In this document: one piece after another, positions 16,716 to 24,590 of the stretch
Layout of the letters: every line of letters starts with the position of its first letter
Numbering within the stretch: the stretch's first letter is position 1
Assembly (NCBI RefSeq): GCF_014200575.1
Contig: NZ_JACHBZ010000005.1
Location: 1-64,000 of the forward strand
Origin: Mucilaginibacter saanensis
GTDB lineage: Bacteria > Bacteroidota > Bacteroidia > Sphingobacteriales > Sphingobacteriaceae
Length of the DNA stretch: 64,000 nucleotides
Direction of reading: 5' to 3'
Translations under genes and position numbers: made by a program
Notes under the pieces: model-generated
Told to the model about the DNA's origin: nothing
What the model saw: the letters and a program-made list of their open reading frames with translations, nothing else
The model's database searches: none

Positions 16716-16901
16716 ATGAAATCATCAGAACTACTAAGATTGATCAAAAAAGCTGGCTGGGTGGAAGTCAGGCAAACAGGAAGCCACATAGTACTTAGGC
16801 ATCCGGACCACAAAGATAATCTAATCCTGCCCAACCACGGTGCAAAAGAAGTAGGTACAGGATTAGCAAACAAATTACTAAAACAGGCGGGGCTTAAATA
16901 G
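16716..16901 (+). CDS. hicA: HicA-type mRNA interferase toxin
   Basis: 61 residues, standard HicA length. SELLRLIKKAGWVEVRQTGSHIVLRHP contains the double-stranded-RNA-binding-like fold with catalytic His in GSHIVLRHP. HicA cleaves mRNA when not bound by HicB. It is followed by hicB in the usual toxin-first order and has its own promoter and strong ribosome site. Identity is secure; activity in this host is presumed. Confidence 0.92.
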   Translation: MKSSELLRLIKKAGWVEVRQTGSHIVLRHPDHKDNLILPNHGAKEVGTGLANKLLKQAGLK

Positions 16902-16932
16902 CCCCACCTTTAACATATTGTCATCACGAATA

Positions 16933-16962
16933 CGATTAACACGAGTAAGACGATCAACACGA
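16933..16962 (+). repeat. Tandem CGATYAACACGA repeats between hicA and hicB
   Basis: CGATTAACACGA (16933-16944) and CGATCAACACGA (16951-16962) repeat with an 18-nt period immediately before the hicB start. They may be a second regulatory site or a simple slippage product. Confidence 0.4.
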
Positions 16963-16968
16963 AAACAA

Positions 16969-17358
16969 ATGACAACAATTAGATTTACTGTAGGTAAGAC
17001 ATCAACAGGTTTTGATGCATACTATGAGAATAATGGCAGCATAGTTGCCGTTACAACCGGTGATACGATGACAGAATTAAGGCATAACGCCTTGGAGGCA
17101 TATAATTTATATGCAGTCGAAGCTGGTCGAAAGGCGATTAATATTGAAAATATATCATTCGAGTTCGATCTTCCTTCATTCTTCGAGTATTATCCAGTGA
17201 TCAGCGCAAAGGCATTAAGCGCCAGGGTAGGAATAAATAATACTTTATTGTCGCAATATGTGACTGGCATTAAAAAGCCTTCGGCTAAGCAAGTGAATAG
17301 AATACTCACTGAAGTTAAGGCGATAGGTAAAGAATTAAGCGAAATCGAGTTAGCATAA
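16969..17358 (+). CDS. hicB: HicB-type antitoxin with C-terminal HTH
   Basis: 129 residues from the ATG at 16969. An upstream in-frame TTG at 16918 would add a basic tail encoded by the tandem repeats, which is unlikely. Residues 1-55 form the partial RNase-H-like HicB domain (GFDAYYENNGSIVAVTTGDTMTEL). Residues about 75-120 are an XRE-like HTH (SAKALSARVGINNTLLSQYV...KPSAKQVNRIL). It neutralises HicA and binds the hicAB operator. Confidence 0.88.
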   Translation: MTTIRFTVGKTSTGFDAYYENNGSIVAVTTGDTMTELRHNALEAYNLYAVEAGRKAINIENISFEFDLPSFFEYYPVISAKALSARVGINNTLLSQYVTGIKKPSAKQVNRILTEVKAIGKELSEIELA

Positions 17359-17360
17359 CT

Positions 17361-17771
17361 ATGACTGTACAAGAATTAAGAATTGGCAACTACGTACGCG
17401 CATCAAACCCGGCTGGCGAAGATGATTCTGAATGGATTAATATTCATTGCAAAGTAGAGGCGATTCCATCTAAAACTCATGTTCAAGTTATTGATGGCAT
17501 GATATGGAGTATGGAGTGGATCACTGGCATTGAGATCTCCGATGAATGGCTGATTAAGTTTGGGTTTGAAAAATGGCTGCTTGATAGTAATGAGAATTGC
17601 AGCTACTATAAACTTGGTGTGCTAAATCTTATGATTTCCGATAGCGGCCATTCATATGGATGTTCATTTGAACCTGAAAATAATAATTCATGGTTTACTG
17701 AGGTGCAATACGTCCACCAACTTCAAAACCTGTACTTTGCGTTGACTGGGGAGGAATTGGAAGTTATATAA
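17361..17771 (+). CDS. Bacteroidetes phage accessory protein (ELRIGN...YVHQLQNLYFALTG type)
   Basis: 136 residues. The N-terminal LRIGNYVRAS, the EISDEWLIKFGF middle and the C-terminal YVHQLQNLYFALTGEEL recur in many Bacteroidetes phages and mobile elements. No biochemical role is known to me. It begins 2 nt after the hicB stop, so it may ride on the hic transcript. Confidence 0.75.
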   Translation: MTVQELRIGNYVRASNPAGEDDSEWINIHCKVEAIPSKTHVQVIDGMIWSMEWITGIEISDEWLIKFGFEKWLLDSNENCSYYKLGVLNLMISDSGHSYGCSFEPENNNSWFTEVQYVHQLQNLYFALTGEELEVI

Positions 17772-17784
17772 AAAATTAAGTGCT

Positions 17785-18060
17785 ATGAGTAAATTTGATA
17801 GATTAAAAAACACAGCGGATATAACATTAAATTCGGTATTTCGAGAGACTAACCATACCGGTAATAAAACACTGGCAGACATCGTAAAAACTGCCAAACT
17901 TGTTGAACTGTTAAGACTTGAATGGGAACCACAAGAAGACATCACTACATTTGAATTGGCTCAGGCTATAAAAATATTCCTTAACGGTGGTACAATTATG
18001 CCTGACCAATTTGACAATTTGTCGAAATCTGTAAGTAGGCATTTTAAAGTTATTAGTTAA
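17785..18060 (+). CDS. Small phage protein of unknown function
   Basis: 91 residues, soluble and mostly helical (FDRLKNTADITLNSVF...TFELAQAIKIFLNGG). No family recognised. It is the last gene before the terminator at 18110. Confidence 0.55.
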   Translation: MSKFDRLKNTADITLNSVFRETNHTGNKTLADIVKTAKLVELLRLEWEPQEDITTFELAQAIKIFLNGGTIMPDQFDNLSKSVSRHFKVIS

Positions 18061-18109
18061 ATTATATTTATACATACTCACGCCGTTCACCTGGTAATGT
18101 TTATAAATT

Positions 18110-18143
18110 AAAAGCCCGGAATCACTCGCTGCTCCGGGCTTTT
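18110..18143 (+). terminator. Rho-independent terminator before the portal gene
   Basis: AAAAGCCCGGA/TCCGGGCTTTT, an 11-bp perfect stem with a 12-nt loop and flanking A and T runs, so it may work in both directions. It isolates the hic island from the head genes. Past it, at 18200-18213, AATCAA-TT-TTGATT resembles the phage operator with a shorter centre. Confidence 0.85.
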
Positions 18144-18284
18144 ACCTAAACCTTATCACAAATACCGCCTTAGTTGCGATATTGAATTGCAAATATAAGA
18201 ATCAATTTTGATTACTCTTACTAACCTATCTTAGTAAACTCCAAAACTATACCCATGCCCATAAGCAAGGGTATTTTTGTTTTA

Positions 18285-19730
18285 ATGGAATTATCTGAGC
18301 TCAAAGCACTACTTACCGACCCTTTAAAACTCGTTTCCGCTGTAAAAGCGTTAGAGCCCGTCATCCCTGACTATGCCTATGATCTGGAACCGGAGAATCA
18401 TAGAGTCTTTAAGGATCTACAATACCGGCCATGGCGTGAGGTAGAGGTAGCAACCGGTGTATTGGATAACCTTGGCAATATGACCTATCGCTCTGAGAAG
18501 CGCGATGTGCATCGAATACCATCATCCACCCAAAAGCAAATTTTAGACTGGGCAGTGCGCATGAACCTGAGCGGCGGTATCGAGATCGATGCAACTATTC
18601 GTGATGGCTTTAAAGCTACCGATGATACTATGCTGGCCATGTTAAAAAAGACATGGGAAGATAATAAGCTCGATTATATCGCACAAAAAATAGACCGGCT
18701 CAAAAAGAACTATACCCAGGCCCTGGTAGTTTGGTATTCCGTACCTGCAGAAGATGGATTTTGGGATGGCATAGCGCCAACCACCACTAAATTCAAAATG
18801 CGCTGCTCTGTCTTTTCTCCTGAGGATGGCGATATCATCATTCCTATATACAACCAGTATAAAGAAATGATCGGCTGTGCGCGTTCGTACACCGTTACGA
18901 TAGATAGCAAGGACGTCAACAAGATGGATATGTTTCTAAGTGATAAATACATCACATATGTCGAGGCCAGCTCAGGCTGGGCCGTGGAAAAGGACACGAC
19001 GATTACTTACGGCAAAGCCAATTTTGTATTCCATGGCCAGAAAAGGCCGGAATATGCTGATGTTATCCCAAAGATCGAAAGGGTAGAGGAAAATGACAGC
19101 GATTCTGCCGATGAAAACCAGATCAGTGCGTTCCCCATACTGGCCGCCATAGGCGACATTGAAGCAGCAACAGGTGGCGGTACTAAAAATACCCGGAAAA
19201 CATTCCAGTTAAAAGGTGAAGGAGCTGATTTGAAGTATGTGGAGGCAAAAGGCGCACAGCAATCAGCTATTGATGAACGCAAGAATCTGCGCCGTGATAT
19301 ATATGATGAAACCAGCACGCCCCAGATATCAATGGAGCAAATTACTGGTACGGCAAACATTCCTGGTGTAACCATTGAGCTGATGTTCTTACCGGCTACC
19401 AACAAAGCTAAGTCAAATCAGGATGGTGATCTGGGCATGGAATGGCAAAGACATTTGAATTTGCTTAAGTCATGTATGTCAGTGCTAAATATAGGTGTTA
19501 AGCCATCTGTGAGCATGCCCGTTAAGCCAAAATTTAAGATTGAGCTGCCGCGCAATACTACTGAAGATTACGCCAACATCGTTAGCCTGGTTGGTGCCGG
19601 CTTAATGAGCAAAGAAACCGCAATTGCTCAATTGAAGTTCACCGATGATCCCGCTGCCGAGTATGAGAAAATTAAATCTGAGGCTGCCGAGGCTGCTAAG
19701 TTGGTTCCTACACCTGTACCGGCCGCATAA
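18285..19730 (+). CDS. Phage portal protein (SPP1 gp6-like)
   Basis: 481 residues from ATG 18285; an in-frame ATG at 18255 only adds a short non-homologous leader. The layout matches gp6-type portals: N-terminal helical stretch, a central beta-rich clip region (ATTTKFKMRCSVFSPEDG), a wing region with KTFQLKGEGADLKYVE, and STPQISMEQITGTANIPGVTIELMF followed by a helical crown. Twelve copies form the ring through which DNA is packaged and to which the tail attaches. Confidence 0.85.
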   Translation: MELSELKALLTDPLKLVSAVKALEPVIPDYAYDLEPENHRVFKDLQYRPWREVEVATGVLDNLGNMTYRSEKRDVHRIPSSTQKQILDWAVRMNLSGGIEIDATIRDGFKATDDTMLAMLKKTWEDNKLDYIAQKIDRLKKNYTQALVVWYSVPAEDGFWDGIAPTTTKFKMRCSVFSPEDGDIIIPIYNQYKEMIGCARSYTVTIDSKDVNKMDMFLSDKYITYVEASSGWAVEKDTTITYGKANFVFHGQKRPEYADVIPKIERVEENDSDSADENQISAFPILAAIGDIEAATGGGTKNTRKTFQLKGEGADLKYVEAKGAQQSAIDERKNLRRDIYDETSTPQISMEQITGTANIPGVTIELMFLPATNKAKSNQDGDLGMEWQRHLNLLKSCMSVLNIGVKPSVSMPVKPKFKIELPRNTTEDYANIVSLVGAGLMSKETAIAQLKFTDDPAAEYEKIKSEAAEAAKLVPTPVPAA

Positions 19731-19731
19731 C

Positions 19732-20019
19732 ATGAGAACAATACGAAAGGTTATTATAATACCGGTATTCGTGGAGTGGATGCCTGATTTTTACGAGCAA
19801 GATATGGTTTATATCAGCCGTGAGCATAATTGTAGTAAACACCTTTGCCTTTGTGGCTGCGGGCAGATGACTATCATGCCACTGGATGACGGATCAAAGT
19901 GGTGGCAGTTGGTTGAAGGTCCTGATGGTCGCGTATCCTTTATAGGATCGGTCGGCAACTATTCGTTTCCTTGCCAGTCACATTATATCATCACCAATAA
20001 CGTAGCAAACTTCGTATGA
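19732..20019 (+). CDS. DUF6527-like small zinc-binding protein
   Basis: 95 residues from ATG 19732, one base after the portal stop. HNCSKHLCLCGCGQMTIMPLDDG and FPCQSHYIITNN give clustered Cys/His ligands. The pattern resembles DUF6527 proteins, which I recall from prokaryotic ubiquitin-like (multiubiquitin/ThiF) operons. None of those partners is seen here. Function unknown. Confidence 0.7.
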   Translation: MRTIRKVIIIPVFVEWMPDFYEQDMVYISREHNCSKHLCLCGCGQMTIMPLDDGSKWWQLVEGPDGRVSFIGSVGNYSFPCQSHYIITNNVANFV

Positions 20020-20090
20020 AAAACGGGATCATGACATCCATTGACTTCGGGATGTTTCCAGGGCGCTGTTTATTAGCAGCGATATATTAA
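20016..20090 (+). pseudogene. Truncated ORF remnant after the DUF6527-like gene
   Basis: A 24-codon frame begins by overlapping the upstream stop (ATGA) and encodes MTSIDFGMFPGRCLLAAIY-like sequence before a stop. The SIDFGMFPG start is familiar from longer Bacteroidetes phage proteins, so this may be the 5' relic of a deleted gene at the edge of the inserted island. Weak evidence. Confidence 0.3.
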
Positions 20091-20102
20091 TTTACACTAA
20101 CA

Positions 20103-20423
20103 TTATTTATTAAGCCCAACTACCTTTCCACAAGAATCTTGAATAAGTTTCCATTTGTTATAATTAGGTTCATCCTTAGCCTGTAGGTAAGCGGCGGCAA
20201 CTAATGATGCCTGCGTATATATCTGCATTTTATCCCCTTGTCTTTTGGCGATTTCATACTGATCTACCGCGTCCTGTGCTACTTTATTTTGTATTTCATT
20301 TAGTTGCTGTGACGCTAATTTGACCTCACCCCCGCCAAAAATAAACCATATGATTATGATTGATAAAATAATTGAGATTACAACTTTGGCGGTATTGTTT
20401 TTCTTGGGGGTTTCGTTTTCCAC
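20103..20423 (-). CDS. Membrane-anchored small protein, minus strand
   Basis: 106 residues from a GTG start. Residues about 12-30 (AKVVISIILSIIIIWFIFGG) form one membrane helix; the rest is a helical external or cytoplasmic domain (LASQQLNEIQNKVAQDAVDQYEIAKRQGD). It runs opposite to the late genes, so it is probably expressed in the lysogen. A lysogenic-conversion role is possible. Confidence 0.7.
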   Translation of the reverse strand: MENETPKKNNTAKVVISIILSIIIIWFIFGGGEVKLASQQLNEIQNKVAQDAVDQYEIAKRQGDKMQIYTQASLVAAAYLQAKDEPNYNKWKLIQDSCGKVVGLNK

Positions 20424-20444
20424 TTTGTTTAGGTATTTAGGTTG

Positions 20445-20471
20445 ATAAAAAAGCCACTTGTTAGGCGGCTT
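20445..20471 (-). terminator. Possible leftward terminator
   Basis: On the minus strand AAGCC/GGCTT with an 11-nt loop is followed by a T run. It could stop leftward transcripts coming from the 21.8 kb gene before they enter the 20103-20423 gene. Confidence 0.4.
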
Positions 20472-20541
20472 AAATGTATGGAATAAGTTTATAGTTACTC
20501 CTCATTCTTTAGCCAGAAAAAAAATAAATTAAAAATAACTT

Positions 20542-20581
20542 ATCAATATATTGATTGAAAAGATAATTTTGCTTATATTTG
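20542..20581 (+). promoter_or_regulatory. Operator and promoter for the tRNA/structured-RNA unit (site 3)
   Basis: ATCAATATATTGAT (20542-20555) is a palindrome equal to the core of site 1. TTG (20551-20553), 20 nt, then TATATTTG (20574-20581) makes a consensus promoter. The run TTGATTG-AAAAGATAA-TTTTGCTTAT matches site 2 at almost every base. The predicted start is about 20588, upstream of the tRNA. Confidence 0.75.
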
Positions 20582-20614
20582 ATTTATAATTGGTTTAGGA
20601 TTGGTGAAAGGGTA

Positions 20615-20638
20615 AAGACTGGCGGAAACGCTGGTCTT
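20615..20638 (+). other. GNRA-capped leader hairpin upstream of the tRNA
   Basis: A 10-bp stem (20615-20624/20629-20638), including two tandem G-U pairs, is closed by a GAAA tetraloop. It lies 10 nt before the tRNA 5' end in the transcript from site 3. It may be part of the larger structured RNA or a processing signal. Confidence 0.65.
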
Positions 20639-20648
20639 ACTTTGGTTT

Positions 20649-20721
<73 letters not shown>

Positions 20722-20722
20722 C

Positions 20723-20857
20723 ATGATTACCAGGCTCAATCAAAAAGATCTAAAGCAAGGGGATTGTTTCTTATCCGGTTTAATTCCGGTGATCTTCCAT
20801 CTACGCCCGGGTAAGGAATTTAAGAAGGTTAAAGCCAGGTTAAACGGACTGGCATAA
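20723..20857 (+). CDS. Possible 44-residue ORF directly after the tRNA
   Basis: MITRLNQKDLKQGDCFLSG...KKVKARLNGLA. It starts 2 nt after the tRNA and has no unusual codons. The same DNA can form RNA stems (GCCAG/CTGGC at 20834-20853; TAAAGGCC/GGCCTTTA at 20855-20887), so it may instead be the 5' part of the structured RNA. Low confidence as a protein gene. Confidence 0.3.
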   Translation: MITRLNQKDLKQGDCFLSGLIPVIFHLRPGKEFKKVKARLNGLA

Positions 20858-21434
20858 AGGCCATGCGATACACCATCCGGGCCTTTACTTGACATAACAA
20901 CCGCTTAGGGCAATCCTTGTAAGTCGGTTGAAAGATAACCACCGAAAGCTACGTGAGGTGAATAAATAACAATCGTGGAAAGGCTTTAAAGTTGCATAAG
21001 CCATATTCCCGTGACTAACTATTCGGGATAAAAATATTCTTTATTCGGCGGCCAACTGGTTTGGTTTGAGTAAATGGGATTACCGAGCCGTAGGACGTCC
21101 CCGCCAAATGAGTACGGTGAAATAGTGTGGCAAAACCATTGTCCAGCAAACTCAGAAAATAGTGACATCCGGGAAAGACCGGTAAACGGGGCCACGATAG
21201 GCGTACAGGATGCGGTTCGAATCCGATAGGCTCCACTTAACACTGTGAGGTTTTTGCTCATTAACCGTGTGCATCCCGCTTGATGCAATGAGAACTGCCA
21301 TAAAGCACATACCGAGTTCCTCACAGTTGGTAGTTTATACTTGGTAGTGATAAAAGCGCGAGCAAGGTAATACATGACAGCGCCATGGTAGGAATAGCAA
21401 CAACAAATCAGCTGGGTAATACCGGCTTTTGTTG
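20858..21434 (+). ncRNA. Candidate large structured phage RNA (GOLLD/ROOL-like in style)
   Basis: About 580 nt without a credible gene, dense in local stems: 20898-20930 (10 bp, one bulge), 20982-21002 (GGCTT/AAGCC), 21004-21030 (TCCCG/CGGGA), 21047-21105 (GGCGG/CCGCC), 21169-21182 (CCGG/CCGG), 21188-21234 (GGGGCC/GGCTCC enclosing a T-loop-like GGTTCGAATCC), 21243-21326 (CTGTGAGG/CCTCACAG) enclosing CTCATT/AATGAG and GCATC/GATGC, and a 13-bp end hairpin. Known large ornate RNAs (GOLLD, ROOL) are prophage-borne and often sit beside tRNAs. Membership is not shown. Confidence 0.6.
21401..21434 (+). terminator. Strong terminal hairpin of the structured RNA
   Basis: CAACAAA/TTTGTTG (7 bp) continues, after a 2-nt bulge, into AGCTGG/CCGGCT (6 bp) with loop GTAATA. 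The 3' arm includes TTTTG. It marks a plausible 3' end of the tRNA/RNA transcript and lies 51 nt before the end of the opposing gene. Confidence 0.65.
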
Positions 21435-21484
21435 GTAAACAATAATTCGATTTTATATGAGAAGACATTTCACAAAAGGGCTGA

Positions 21485-21811
21485 TCATGAGTTTTTTGCT
21501 CCGGAAGGCGGAGGCACAACTGGAGTAGGCTCCGTGGGTATTGGTTGGTATGGAACAGGATTATGATCAGATGTAGTAAAATTATCTGACTCTCCGGTGG
21601 CTTTGTTATCGGCCTTACCAAAATAAAAACCCAATATTGCGCCTACTAATCCTGTTAAAGAGCCAGATACCTTGGTGAAATATGCAGAAAATTTGTCAAG
21701 ATCAAAGTTGTGGATGTTCAAAACAGGATATACAGTGGCAACAATTGTAAGGAGTACATAAGTTCCAATTATCATAACTGCTAAAAACGATCTTACATTG
21801 AAGTTTGACAT
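21485..21811 (-). CDS. Small membrane protein with Pro-rich tail, minus strand
   Basis: 108 residues. Two membrane helices (about 8-30 and 50-66, the second being GSLTGLVGAILGFYFGKAD) and a Pro-rich C-terminus (NPVPYQPIPTEPTPVVPPP). Could be a holin-like or exclusion protein. Its minus orientation among late genes suggests lysogen expression. Family not identified. Confidence 0.7.
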   Translation of the reverse strand: MSNFNVRSFLAVMIIGTYVLLTIVATVYPVLNIHNFDLDKFSAYFTKVSGSLTGLVGAILGFYFGKADNKATGESDNFTTSDHNPVPYQPIPTEPTPVVPPPSGAKNS

Positions 21812-21865
21812 AATAAGGCTCTGTTAACGAGGCTAATATAAATAAAAATAATATAAATAACTATA

Positions 21866-22111
21866 ATGCAAACCATACAACAAATACTAAAAAACACTGC
21901 TGTTAACGGGGTTATCAGCGTAGAGAAAGCACTGCAGGTCGTTGCAGCCATTGACCAGGAGCGAGAGCAGACAAAGGATCTGCTGAAAGAGTGCGAAAAG
22001 AATGTCGGCATGTATCTGGGTGAAAAGATTAACGCGCATATCGCAACGATGACCGGCACATATTTTAATCCAGTTGAGTACTCTTTTGAGCGTCTTCCAG
22101 GCGAACAATAG
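21866..22111 (+). CDS. Small helical phage protein
   Basis: 81 residues, helical with coiled-coil-like IDQEREQTKDLLKECEKN. No known family. It diverges from the minus-strand membrane gene. Confidence 0.55.
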   Translation: MQTIQQILKNTAVNGVISVEKALQVVAAIDQEREQTKDLLKECEKNVGMYLGEKINAHIATMTGTYFNPVEYSFERLPGEQ

Positions 22112-22151
22112 TTAAAATTTATGACATAAGGCATAGTAATCATTTAACTGT

Positions 22152-22325
22152 ATGGTACCATCATTAAATCCTAAACTACAAGGCTCTTATCCGATCATAG
22201 ACCTGCTTTATGATCTGGAAATAGCTAAAGAACGACAAAGCGCTGATCAGCTCTCAGGAACATATATTTTGCCTGATGATACCATCAGTGAGATCAAAAA
22301 GGAATTAATCATTTATTGTAATTGA
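22152..22325 (+). CDS. Small phage protein, 57 residues
   Basis: MVPSLNPKLQGSYPIIDLLYDLEIAKERQS...ISEIKKELIIYCN. Helical, no recognised domain. Ends just before the zinc-ribbon gene, so likely part of the same operon. Confidence 0.5.
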   Translation: MVPSLNPKLQGSYPIIDLLYDLEIAKERQSADQLSGTYILPDDTISEIKKELIIYCN

Positions 22326-22327
22326 TC

Positions 22328-22855
22328 ATGGAAGAAGAAACAAAAGATCACTATACCTTATGTAATGGGTGTGGTATAGGCATGGCCGAGAATGAAGTTA
22401 GATACACTACAGAAGATGGATTTGACTATTGTAATGACTGCAACGATGCGATACAGTCAGATGATGAATCCAGTGGGAGATTAGATAGAGAGGCTGAAAC
22501 TGGCAGTGTTGAATATAAAAGCGAAAACTTTGATACTATTGATGGTGCCTGGGATTGGCATAGCAGGGCTATTCCTGAAACTGTTTATAGTCCTGAAGAG
22601 CTTGAATACTTGATGGGTGAGCAAATAATGTTTAAGCGTGATTTTGAAGAATCTGCCGATTCCTTAATTAAAAGGCAAGCAATTTCATTTTTAGACTGGA
22701 TTAACAATAATTGGTTTATACCAACTGAGGATAGCTATTGGAAACTTGATACCAAAAACATCGAATACCAAAGAACTATACCCCCGAAGGATTCCGAAAT
22801 ATTTGATGCCGATGCGTTATTTCAAATGTTCCTAAACGGAGAGGGAGAAATATGA
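22328..22855 (+). CDS. Phage protein with N-terminal zinc ribbon
   Basis: 175 residues from ATG 22328; an earlier in-frame TTG at 22322 overlaps the upstream stop. CNGCG at about 12-16 and CNDCN at about 35-39 form a Cys4 ribbon, followed by an acidic linker and a helical C-terminal part with WDWHSRAIP and FLDWINNNWFIP. Unknown function; overlaps the next gene by 4 nt. Confidence 0.6.
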   Translation: MEEETKDHYTLCNGCGIGMAENEVRYTTEDGFDYCNDCNDAIQSDDESSGRLDREAETGSVEYKSENFDTIDGAWDWHSRAIPETVYSPEELEYLMGEQIMFKRDFEESADSLIKRQAISFLDWINNNWFIPTEDSYWKLDTKNIEYQRTIPPKDSEIFDADALFQMFLNGEGEI

Positions 22856-23139
22856 AAAGATCACAGATTATAAAAAAGATTCTCATAAACAGTGATAAAA
22901 TAAAATCGTTGCGCAATGAAAACATTGAACTCAACCGGCTACACCTATTATTAACTGACAAAACTCAACAATATACCGAGCAGGAAGAATCGTTTGGTCG
23001 AGGCAAAAGCAAAACCACCCATTTGATTGGTCGTGTACATTGGAAGGAATATCTGGTAGATGAGGATACCCACAAGAAGATACAAATACCAAGAAGTTGC
23101 ATTGTCAAAAAAGACGGCCAATGGGTAGAAGGTTATTAA
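22852..23139 (+). CDS. Small basic phage protein
   Basis: 95 residues with a helical N-terminus (KRSQIIKKILINSDKIKSLRNENIELNRL) and a beta-type C-terminal half (GRVHWKEYLVDEDTHKKIQIPRS). Coupled by ATGA overlap to the zinc-ribbon gene. No family recognised. Confidence 0.55.
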   Translation: MKRSQIIKKILINSDKIKSLRNENIELNRLHLLLTDKTQQYTEQEESFGRGKSKTTHLIGRVHWKEYLVDEDTHKKIQIPRSCIVKKDGQWVEGY

Positions 23140-23162
23140 CCATCAACAAATAAAAATAAACT

Positions 23163-23360
23163 ATGAAAAAAGTAACACTTCCCGAAGTTGGGGACAGGGT
23201 AAAAATAAAATCGGTGTCATCAAATATGCTATCGGAATATCCAGGTAGAATTGGAATAGTAGAGAAGGTAATTGATCATACCCGTTTCAGGTTGGTTAAT
23301 TTACCTACCGAAAGGCCATTTGTGCTATATTTTGATCTGAATGATATTCAACTGATTTAA
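23163..23360 (+). CDS. Small KOW/SH3-like protein
   Basis: 65 residues. VGDRVKIKSVSSNMLSEYPGRIGIVEKV matches the pattern of KOW/SH3-type small barrels that bind RNA or protein. Function unknown. It is interesting that it lies 1.7 kb after the structured RNA, but a link is only conjecture. Confidence 0.55.
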   Translation: MKKVTLPEVGDRVKIKSVSSNMLSEYPGRIGIVEKVIDHTRFRLVNLPTERPFVLYFDLNDIQLI

Positions 23361-23414
23361 CCCCATAACCAGGCTTTGGGAATCCGTGTAAAGCCTAATT
23401 ACCCCCTCACAACA

Positions 23415-23540
23415 ATGAAAATACTTGCATTAATAATCTTTATCGCCATTGTAGGCGTGTTCTTTTACATGATCGCCCAACTGATCAAAGATTTTAACGA
23501 AAAACCGGTTAGTGAAACCGATGATAAAGATTCAATATAA
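23415..23540 (+). CDS. Small single-span membrane protein
   Basis: 41 residues, MKILALIIFIAIVGVFFYM then a short acidic tail. One membrane helix. Its stop overlaps the next start (TAATG). Candidate small phage membrane protein, perhaps with its two-helix neighbour. Confidence 0.5.
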   Translation: MKILALIIFIAIVGVFFYMIAQLIKDFNEKPVSETDDKDSI

Positions 23541-23725
23541 TGAGATACTTAATCCTGCTAATACCTGCAATACTTTTTGCTATTCATTTCTACTATGCCG
23601 GCCAGTTGAATGCGCTCAAAGGCTCCGGCCGATTACCTGATATCATGGGCGCCAAAGCTAAATCTGAATTATGCCTGGCACTGGGGATTGTGGCCATAGT
23701 GGTAATTGGGCTGACTTTTATTTGA
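23540..23725 (+). CDS. Small two-span membrane protein
   Basis: 61 residues with helices at about 3-20 and 42-60 and a short polar loop between. Coupled to the preceding single-span gene. Holin-like in size and topology, but far from the lysis genes at 41 kb; role unknown. Confidence 0.55.
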   Translation: MRYLILLIPAILFAIHFYYAGQLNALKGSGRLPDIMGAKAKSELCLALGIVAIVVIGLTFI

Positions 23726-23747
23726 TGCCAATTTATATAATAAGACT

Positions 23748-24590
23748 TTACTTTTTGTTATTTATCAGGGATCTAATATTTTCACTAATAGCACCATTAG
23801 GGGCTCCGAAGCTAAATGGCTTAGCTCCTATTTCATATGAATAAATTTCATCCACCCTATGTAACTTGTTTCCACCTATATTGGTATAGGTTCCATGAAG
23901 ATAAATGTATAATGCCTTTATATCCGTAGAATTTATTGTGACTCCATAAGAAAGAACTTGGTCTTTAGAAAGATGTAGATTTCTGGGATATTTAGGATCC
24001 TTGTCCTTGACTATAGCTATTTTCCCATCTTTATGCATTCCGAAAAAAATTAGGGCCATATTGATATTTTTCGCAGCAGCGTCGTAAGCAGCCAGATTAT
24101 ATCTGAAATAATAACTATTGTTTACTGTAGAATCCAATTCAATGCCATTTGATTTATTCAAAGCGACATCTGGTTGCATTTCAACTTTTGCAGTATCGAT
24201 TTTGTTTTCTAGCTTTTTACTGACAGAATCATAATGTAGGCCATATTTAGCGGTAACTGCTATAAACGTTTCTTCGCTCTTTTTATAGCTGCTATCGACT
24301 TTTACGGTATAGTTATGGCTCAACTTGACAATACTTTTTTCGTGAATGCTATCCCGACTCCTTAACTCAGTTTTTAAGGTTTCTTGCGCGTCACTTTGTT
24401 CATGGTCACCTATTATGAATATCCATATAGATGCACCCATAGTCACCACGCATACAGCTATCAATCCCCAGCCCCATTTAGTAAAGTTTTTCGGGAAATT
24501 ATGACGATTATCTGATATCGCATATTTGCTTGGAATAATTGTAATTGCCACTTGGCATAAGGCAATTAATATAATTAAGAATATTTTCAT
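23748..24590 (-). CDS. Membrane-anchored protein, minus strand
   Basis: 280 residues. Two N-terminal helices (about 1-20 and 41-60) anchor a long coiled-coil segment (SRDSIHEKSIVKLSHNYTVKVDSS...) and a folded C-terminal domain ending with a beta-rich stretch (ALYIYLHGTYTNIGGNKLHR). It is transcribed against the late genes, as prophage-encoded conversion genes often are. Candidate superinfection-exclusion or defence protein; no family named. Confidence 0.7.
   Translation of the reverse strand: MKIFLIILIALCQVAITIIPSKYAISDNRHNFPKNFTKWGWGLIAVCVVTMGASIWIFIIGDHEQSDAQETLKTELRSRDSIHEKSIVKLSHNYTVKVDSSYKKSEETFIAVTAKYGLHYDSVSKKLENKIDTAKVEMQPDVALNKSNGIELDSTVNNSYYFRYNLAAYDAAAKNINMALIFFGMHKDGKIAIVKDKDPKYPRNLHLSKDQVLSYGVTINSTDIKALYIYLHGTYTNIGGNKLHRVDEIYSYEIGAKPFSFGAPNGAISENIRSLINNKK

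Noticed and set aside
21188..21237. A second tRNA or tmRNA ending in GGTTCGAATCC...GGCTCCA
   Set aside because: T-loop and a 6-bp GGGGCC/GGCTCC stem exist, but there is no D arm, no anticodon stem and no tmRNA tag frame. It fits better as a T-loop element of the structured RNA.
21015..21621. Two overlapping minus-strand ORFs inside the structured-RNA region
   Set aside because: They have atypical Cys/His/Pro composition and run antisense to dense RNA stems. One reads MEPIGFEPHPVRLS, a familiar artefact of translating a tRNA-like sequence backwards.
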